Shown here: in pieces, positions 14,417 through 19,231 of the stretch
How the letters are laid out: each line of letters begins with the position of its first letter
Numbering within the stretch: the stretch's first letter is position 1
Assembly (NCBI GenBank): GCA_002480345.1
Contig: DLBY01000117.1
Coordinates: 40,357-59,587, forward strand
Direction: 5' to 3'
DNA length: 19,231 nucleotides
Source: Phycisphaerales bacterium UBA7812
GTDB taxonomy: Bacteria > Planctomycetota > Phycisphaerae > Phycisphaerales > UBA1924
Position numbers and translations under genes: made by a program
Notes under the pieces: generated by a model
Seen by the model: the letters and a program-made list of their open reading frames with translations, nothing else
Database searches by the model: none
What the model was told of the DNA's origin: nothing

Positions 14417-14830
14417 ATGACGACGGCACACACATTCAACGGACCCGATGGAATGGCAAGGAAGATCAGGCTGCTCGCGAGCAACTGCGAGGGGGCGACG
14501 GCGGGGTTGTCTCGCACCCTGCTTATCGCGGTGAGCGCACCGGACCCGGTGAGCACGCCAGACTGCGAGAACGCGGACCCGCGTGGGATCCGGATTCAGA
14601 CCCTCGACAAGGGCATGACGAGCACCGACATCGCGGTGCTCATGGGCACCCTCTACGGCATGCTCGACACGATTGAGCATGAGTACGCGCGGGAGTTCGG
14701 AGACGGATTCCGCGAATCGGTAGACGAGGCACGCGGCACACACGGCCATGGTCAGCGGATGGCCGTGGTGCCGGTTGTTCCCATGGACACCAAGCCGTGG
14801 CAGACACGCGTGAGTGATAGCGGAAGCTGA
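14417..14830 (+). CDS. Small hypothetical protein, possible paralogue of the previous gene
   Basis: A 137-residue protein starting MTTAHTFNGPDGMARKIRLL, with AGAAGAGG 7 bases before the ATG. The middle (residues 66-107) contains TSTDIAVLMGTLYGMLDTIE and FGDGFRESVDEAR, which resemble the preceding protein; the C-terminus is Pro/Val-rich and looks unstructured. There are no signal peptide, membrane segment or known motif. The position between the integrase module and the serine recombinase suggests mobile-element cargo or an accessory protein. Confidence 0.6.
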   Translation: MTTAHTFNGPDGMARKIRLLASNCEGATAGLSRTLLIAVSAPDPVSTPDCENADPRGIRIQTLDKGMTSTDIAVLMGTLYGMLDTIEHEYAREFGDGFRESVDEARGTHGHGQRMAVVPVVPMDTKPWQTRVSDSGS

Positions 14831-14901
14831 GAAACCTGCAAATCGGAGGGGTCGCGCCCGTCACCACCAAGAAATCTGGCGCGCGAGGGAGGAGTCGTGG
14901 C

Positions 14902-15132
14902 ATGACTTGTGGAAATGAGAAGGGCAGACCACACCTGCCGCAAACCGGCGGCGGCCAAACCGGCGAGATCGTTTCTCGTCGTCGGGGTCGTCCGCCGCGG
15001 CAGGTCCGGGTCGCCGTCTCGTATAGACCGCGAAGTCCGGAGGAGGACAAACAGTTCAACGACGCCGTCCGGATGCTCATCGCCTCCATGGTCCGCGAGC
15101 GGATGGCAACTACAAAGGAGGTTGAGACATGA
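14902..15132 (+). CDS. Small AT-hook-like basic protein coupled to the serine recombinase
   Basis: A 76-residue protein from ATG 14902, with GGAGGAG 7 bases upstream. Residues 26-32 read RRRGRPP, an AT-hook-like core (GRP flanked by basic residues) that can bind the minor groove of AT-rich DNA. The C-terminal half (SPEEDKQFNDAVRMLIASMV) is a probable amphipathic helix. The stop overlaps the ATG of the serine recombinase (ATGA at 15129-15132), so the two are translationally coupled. This makes a DNA-binding helper or directionality factor plausible; that role is inferred only from coupling and charge. Confidence 0.65.
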   Translation: MTCGNEKGRPHLPQTGGGQTGEIVSRRRGRPPRQVRVAVSYRPRSPEEDKQFNDAVRMLIASMVRERMATTKEVET

Positions 15133-17066
15133 CTCAGAAGTCTCGACTCAACGGAAAGCGGGGCGTCCCGCTCTTGCGATGCTCGACGATGACGCAGGCT
15201 GATACTTCGATCGACGATCAGCTCAACTCGATTGAGGCGTTCGCGAAACGGATGGATATGCAGCTTGGCGAGCCCGTCAGGCTTGCCGGCAAGTCAGGGT
15301 CTATCAAGAAGAACCTTGACGGCATGGTCGATCAGGTCATCGCTCGCAAGCATGCGGGCGAGCGGATCGATGTCGTCGTCTACTTCGACCAGAGTCGGTT
15401 CGGGCGATCGGGGGCGATGCATTTCGGTCATCTCGCGGACAGGCTCTCGAACGAGGGCATCGGTCTTGCTGAGGTCGATGGGTACATCGAGGACAAGGCG
15501 ACCGCCGACCTAGTTCGCGTCATCAAGGCCGAAGCGGCAAAACGTCAAGCGATGTCGATCAGCGAGTCGTCGGCTCGGGGCTCGCAGTCATCGCTGCAGG
15601 GCAACCGGCGGAGCCATTCGGTCCGCCCGGCGTACGGCATCGACAAGCTATATCTGGATTCCCAAGGCAATGAGCGGATGATCATCCGTCGTCTGCAAGA
15701 TGGCAGCAGCGTCGAGATCGATCCGGCGACCGGCGAGCTCGGCGTCAGGTACGAGCCGGGCGTCAGGCCGTATCGCAAAGGATCGCTTGAGCTCGATACC
15801 TTGGTACCGGGCGATCCGAAGGCCCGCGAGATCGTCATTCGGATATTTCGCATGCATCATGAAGATGGCTTCGGCGGATCCCGCATCGCCCGCGTCTTGA
15901 ACGATGAAGACATCCGCTCGGCGACCGGGGGCCGTTGGTATAAGGCAACCATCGAGTCGATTCTGCGGAACGAGGTCTATACCGGATGTGGTTACGCAAA
16001 CCGCATCAGTAACGCGATCTATTGCAACCAGTCTCCCAATCTGCCCAAGCAGATCGATGATGCGGACGGCCGGCTGATCCGCGGGGTCCGACCCAGCGAA
16101 GACTGGCATGTTGTTGAGTACCCCAGGCTCAAGAACTACTTGCCCGCGGACCTCCGCGAGAGGGTCATGGCGTCGCAGGCCGAATACCGCGAGCGGATCG
16201 CGGCGGGCTACATCAGCGAGCCGAAGCGGGCCAATGGTCGACGGAGGTACCTGCTCAGCGGGCTGATGACGGAGAAGACGACCGGCCGTGAGCTCAAGGC
16301 GATCAAGAGCGGCGACAGCAACCGTACCTACTACGGCATGAAGGGCGGGGCCGAGAAGTTCCCGAGCGGTTCGTTCTTCCGGCGGAGGCTGCCTGCTCCT
16401 CCGCTGCATCGGGCGGTCCTCGAAGAGATCGAGTCGTTGCTCTGCTCATTGCCCGACTTGGAGAGCATGATTGCCGAGGCGATCCTGCATCAGGACCGTA
16501 ATCGCCGCGGCGATGCTGATCAGCATGACCAGTTGCTTGCGGAACGCGAGTTGCTCCGCAATCGGTACCGGTCTCAAGTTGACATGCTCGGCGGGATCGA
16601 CGACGGGATCGTCCGCGAATCGATCAACAAGACCGCCGGGCAGATCCAGGCAATCGATGATCGGCTGGCATCCATGAACTCAGGGCCAGCGATGAACGAG
16701 CAGGAGATCTGCGAAGTCACCAAGGGCGTCATCGAGGACATGCAGGGCTTGCTCGAACGCTTCGCCGAGGAAGGCGAGCCAGCGTTGCGATCCGTCGCCG
16801 AGGCGGTTGTCGAATCAGCGGTTGCTGACTTGGAAACGAGCGAGGTCGATGTTGAGTTCGTTGTCCCCGCCGCGTTCATCGAGCGGCGAGTTAGGGGCCT
16901 AGCGGAACGTCGCCGACCGGAAGCATTCCGGCAGGCCCCAAAATGGGATCCGATCCCGCTCGACGCCATAACCATCGAGCTTCCAGAGCGTTGCAGAAAG
17001 GCCTGTTGGGAGCCGTTCAAACCCAGCGGCTGCGATGACTGCCGCCGTCAACGCAAGGTCGCATGA
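15129..17066 (+). CDS. Large serine recombinase lacking the usual zinc-ribbon cysteines
   Basis: A 645-residue site-specific recombinase. The N-terminal resolvase domain (about 10-150) has R17 and nucleophile S19 in LLRCSTMTQADTSIDDQ, and VYFDQSRFGRSG (85-95) with R90 and R93, the expected catalytic arginines. The recombinase domain (about 165-290) includes VRPAYGIDKLY and GGRWYKATIESILRNEVYTG. Where large serine recombinases normally carry a Cys4 zinc ribbon after YLLSGL, this one reads YLLSGLMTEKTTGRELKAIK with no Cys pairs. A coiled-coil (about 462-520) follows, as in family members that control directionality. A short Cys-rich tail (CRKAC, CDDC) ends the protein and might replace the ribbon. 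It is full length and likely active. The attachment site should lie close by and is not identified. Confidence 0.92.
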   Translation: MTQKSRLNGKRGVPLLRCSTMTQADTSIDDQLNSIEAFAKRMDMQLGEPVRLAGKSGSIKKNLDGMVDQVIARKHAGERIDVVVYFDQSRFGRSGAMHFGHLADRLSNEGIGLAEVDGYIEDKATADLVRVIKAEAAKRQAMSISESSARGSQSSLQGNRRSHSVRPAYGIDKLYLDSQGNERMIIRRLQDGSSVEIDPATGELGVRYEPGVRPYRKGSLELDTLVPGDPKAREIVIRIFRMHHEDGFGGSRIARVLNDEDIRSATGGRWYKATIESILRNEVYTGCGYANRISNAIYCNQSPNLPKQIDDADGRLIRGVRPSEDWHVVEYPRLKNYLPADLRERVMASQAEYRERIAAGYISEPKRANGRRRYLLSGLMTEKTTGRELKAIKSGDSNRTYYGMKGGAEKFPSGSFFRRRLPAPPLHRAVLEEIESLLCSLPDLESMIAEAILHQDRNRRGDADQHDQLLAERELLRNRYRSQVDMLGGIDDGIVRESINKTAGQIQAIDDRLASMNSGPAMNEQEICEVTKGVIEDMQGLLERFAEEGEPALRSVAEAVVESAVADLETSEVDVEFVVPAAFIERRVRGLAERRRPEAFRQAPKWDPIPLDAITIELPERCRKACWEPFKPSGCDDCRRQRKVA

Positions 17067-17151
17067 GGATCTCGGTCATTTTGGCCGGATCCTGCGATGA
17101 CCTCGCTGCCCTCGGCTCAATGGCCGGGGGCGGCTTTCAGAAAAAATTTCG

Positions 17152-17170
17152 TCGACGGCGGAGCCGTCGA
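17152..17170. other. 8-pair hairpin with adjacent A6T3 tract in the recombinase downstream gap
   Basis: TCGACGGC, GGA, GCCGTCGA form a perfect stem at 17152-17170. On the plus strand the AAAAAATTT tract (17141-17149) lies before the stem; on the minus strand it gives a T-run 5 bases after the stem, so it would terminate minus-strand transcription, where no gene is visible. Together with GGCCGG repeats in 17080-17130 this 121-base gap is the most likely place for an attachment site, but none is proven. Confidence 0.35.
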
Positions 17171-17187
17171 GCACACCGGAGGCTCGC

Positions 17188-18033
17188 ATGGACGAGAAAC
17201 TCACCGACATCGAGCGGACCTGGCTCGTGAGCATCGATGCCCTGCTTGTCCAGACCACGGTGGACGCACACGGGGCGGTCGCCGGTCGGTTCATCGATCT
17301 TTGGGATAGTGGCGGTCTGACCTTCCGGGCCGAGCTTGCCAAGCGGGCGTCGCTCTGGAGACAGCGTCACCTCAAGGTGCAGCAACTGATCCTGAACAGT
17401 CATGGTGCGTGCGAGCGGCTGATCAGGCTCATGGGCTGCTCCGAGCCTCCGCAACGGAAACCACTGAAGACTAAGCCGAAGCCGAAACGGGATCGAGTGG
17501 TGCCGAGCCGGCGGAAGCACACGCCGGTGCAGAAGATCAGCGATGACGAGGCTGCCAAGTTCATGGCGATGCTCGACGCCGAGGGTATCGCCGAGGTGTT
17601 CGACCCAGGTGTCAGCATCCTCGATGACAAGTTGTTCCGGCCACCGCTGATCATCCTCAACAAAGTAAGCGTGTTCCATGATGACATCGCACCGGCGTAC
17701 GAGCGTGGTGCGATCGATCGGCGATGGGATCCTGCTGAGCGTGAACCGGCGATCGCCTTGGCATTCGACCTCGCTCTGCTCGTCACGCTTCGGGAAAGTC
17801 GGTGGACCTGGGTGATCTCCGATCGGCACTTCCGCCGACTCCCCCGGAAGCACCCATGCAAAGTCACGCCGGACGGTCGGCCAGGTTGGAAGTTGATCAC
17901 CGGGCTGCTCGATCGGGCCGGGCTCATCGAACGGCGGACTGGGCAGACTTGGCGGCTCACTCGGGAGGCACGCCCCGTCGTCGCTGACCACCTCTTGCCG
18001 GCCTGGGTTGCTGCCGTATCAAGTCAGGATTGA
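17188..18033 (+). CDS. Hypothetical protein with possible C-terminal winged helix, paired with the DUF2779 nuclease
   Basis: A 281-residue protein I do not recognise. ATG 17188 has GGAGG 5 bases upstream. Residues 1-85 are helical (MDEKLTDIERTWLVSIDALL). Residues 86-112 are a very basic Pro/Lys/Arg linker. Residues 115-281 form a second domain that ends in GWKLITGLLDRAGLIERRTG and TWRLTREARPVVADHL, the spacing of a winged-helix wing and recognition helix. No catalytic motif stands out. It ends 17 bases before the nuclease gene on the same strand, so the two are probably co-transcribed and may act together, the first perhaps as a DNA-binding partner. Confidence 0.7.
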   Translation: MDEKLTDIERTWLVSIDALLVQTTVDAHGAVAGRFIDLWDSGGLTFRAELAKRASLWRQRHLKVQQLILNSHGACERLIRLMGCSEPPQRKPLKTKPKPKRDRVVPSRRKHTPVQKISDDEAAKFMAMLDAEGIAEVFDPGVSILDDKLFRPPLIILNKVSVFHDDIAPAYERGAIDRRWDPAEREPAIALAFDLALLVTLRESRWTWVISDRHFRRLPRKHPCKVTPDGRPGWKLITGLLDRAGLIERRTGQTWRLTREARPVVADHLLPAWVAAVSSQD

Positions 18034-18050
18034 CATACCGTTGAGTATCA

Positions 18051-19231
18051 ATGCCGACACGAACCGTCACGAAGCACGACTTCCTCACCGCACTCGGTTG
18101 CAAGACCCGAGCGTGGTACGGCATGCGAGAGTCGTACGGCACACCGACGCCGGCCGATCTGCTCCGCATGCAGGAAGGTCAGGATGTCCACCGGCGTGCC
18201 CAGAGTCTGCACCCCAACGGCGTGTTCGCAGGCTCGATCGAGAAAACCAAGCAGCTAATCCTCGATCGTGCCGCTGAGGTTGTCTTCGAGGCCGCGTTCA
18301 GGGTCGATGGGTACACCGCCCGGGCGGACTGGATCCGCCGCGTCAAGGGCGGCTGGGTCATCGGCGAGATCAAGTCGAGTCTGTTCAACGAGGATGGCCC
18401 GAAGGATGAGCACCTTGAGGACCTCGCCTACACCGTGATAGTGGCCCGGCGTTCCGGCCTGCCCGTCAAGGGCTGCGAGTTGGTGCTGATGAACCGCGAC
18501 TGGCGGCTCGGTATGCCGGACCCGGATCTCTTCGTCGTCTCCAATCACACCGCCGATGTGTTGCCGATCGCCGACGACTTCAACCGGGCGTGGGATCAGA
18601 TCGCTCCGCTGCTTCTCCGACGCAGCAAGCCGAACCCGCATTGGTGCTGGGAATGCCGGGACTGCGAGTACTTCGCGGATCGGTGCGTGGGTGTCGGGAT
18701 CTCCGACCCGATCTTCCAACTCCCACGACTGCGGGAGAACAAGTTCATCGAGTTGACCGCGATGGGCGTGACCCGTATCTCCGCGATCCCGGCGGACTAC
18801 AAGCTGAGTGATTCGCAACAAGGGGCCGCGACCGCGATCCGGACCAAGTCACCGCAGATCGATGCCGCCGTAATTGAGTCAGCGTTGGACTCGCTCGAAT
18901 GGCCGATCGGCTATCTCGACTTCGAGACGCTCATGACCGCGGTACCGCTGTACCCGGATGTCGCGCCGCACGAGCAGCTCGTGACCCAGTACTCGCTCCA
19001 TGTGGAGGCGTCGCAGGGTGGCGAGCTGGCGCACCGGGAGTACTTGGCTGACCACGCCCGGGACTGCCGCGAGGAGCTCGCGACCAGATTGATCCGCGAC
19101 ACCGCCGGGTGCCGGACCGTCGCGGTGTACAGCTCGTTCGAGAAGACGATGATCCGTGGGCTTGCCAAGCTGTTGCCCACCTACGCAGCCGAACTTGCCA
19201 ACCTGGAAGCGAAGCTCTTCGACCTCGAACC
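18051..19231 (+). CDS. Fe-S RecB/Cas4-like nuclease fused to a DUF2779 domain, 3' end beyond the window
   Basis: ATG 18051 is the first start after an in-frame stop at 18042; 393 codons are seen and the frame runs off the window. The N-terminus (KHDFLTALGCKTRAWYGM) is the Cas4/RecB-like opening with Cys17. The nuclease core has D93 (ARADWIRR) and E106-x-K108 (VIGEIKSS), the D...ExK of PD-(D/E)XK enzymes. Cys199, Cys202, Cys205 and Cys212 (CWECRDCEYFADRC) with Cys17 suggest an iron-sulfur cluster. From about residue 285 the DUF2779 domain begins with GYLDFETL (D290, E292, the DEDD exonuclease-like motif) and later VAVYSSFEKTMIRGLAKLL, typical of that family. Function is unestablished. There is no CRISPR array or cas gene here, so I do not call it Cas4. 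The ribosome site is weak. Confidence 0.85.
   Translation, partial: MPTRTVTKHDFLTALGCKTRAWYGMRESYGTPTPADLLRMQEGQDVHRRAQSLHPNGVFAGSIEKTKQLILDRAAEVVFEAAFRVDGYTARADWIRRVKGGWVIGEIKSSLFNEDGPKDEHLEDLAYTVIVARRSGLPVKGCELVLMNRDWRLGMPDPDLFVVSNHTADVLPIADDFNRAWDQIAPLLLRRSKPNPHWCWECRDCEYFADRCVGVGISDPIFQLPRLRENKFIELTAMGVTRISAIPADYKLSDSQQGAATAIRTKSPQIDAAVIESALDSLEWPIGYLDFETLMTAVPLYPDVAPHEQLVTQYSLHVEASQGGELAHREYLADHARDCREELATRLIRDTAGCRTVAVYSSFEKTMIRGLAKLLPTYAAELANLEAKLFDLE

Noticed and set aside
17141..17170. Intrinsic terminator of the serine recombinase gene
   Set aside because: The A/T tract is on the wrong side of the hairpin for plus-strand termination.
18051..19231. Cas4 of a CRISPR adaptation module
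   Set aside because: The core resembles Cas4, but the chain continues into a DUF2779 domain, and no CRISPR repeats or other cas genes were seen in the window.

Overview
The window looks like a chromosomal piece of a high-GC planctomycete, probably a Phycisphaerae-like lineage. The evidence is a short omega-type RNA polymerase subunit beside a free-standing CoaC flavoprotein (CoaC and CoaB are fused in most bacteria), a DUF3553-type protein, and a coiled-coil protein of a type I associate with planctomycetes. This assignment rests on recognition, not on a database search.

Layout. Bases 1-2430 look like core genome: a partial coiled-coil protein (-), a DUF3553 protein (-), rpoZ (+), coaC (+) and tRNA-Ser(CGA) with a strong intrinsic terminator. 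Directly behind the tRNA starts accessory DNA. Bases 2427-10672 are one long minus-strand heavy-metal efflux operon, read right to left: secreted Cys-rich protein, czcC, czcB, czcA, PII-like protein, small two-TM protein, czcD-type CDF exporter. CzcCBA would span both membranes, the CDF exporter would load the periplasm, and the PII-like protein may sense or modulate. No MerR, ArsR or two-component regulator is visible for it in the window.

Just upstream of the operon (10721-10863, + strand) lies the 3' remnant of a second, different cation transporter, marking an old recombination junction. Bases 10974-13751 hold an excisionase-tyrosine integrase pair (translationally coupled, with a good promoter) bracketed by two paralogous minus-strand genes of unknown function. 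Bases 13971-17066 hold two small, possibly related genes, a small AT-hook-like protein and a large serine recombinase whose usual zinc-ribbon cysteines are missing. Bases 17188-19231 hold an unknown protein and the start of a RecB/Cas4-like Fe-S nuclease fused to a DUF2779 RNase H-like domain, cut by the window end.

Taken together this is a genomic island behind a tRNA-Ser gene. It carries metal resistance cargo plus at least two layered mobile units with unrelated recombinases. The least explained parts are the paralogous pair around the integrase, the small-gene/serine-recombinase cassette, and the unknown protein-DUF2779 nuclease pair, which could be a defence or element-maintenance module.
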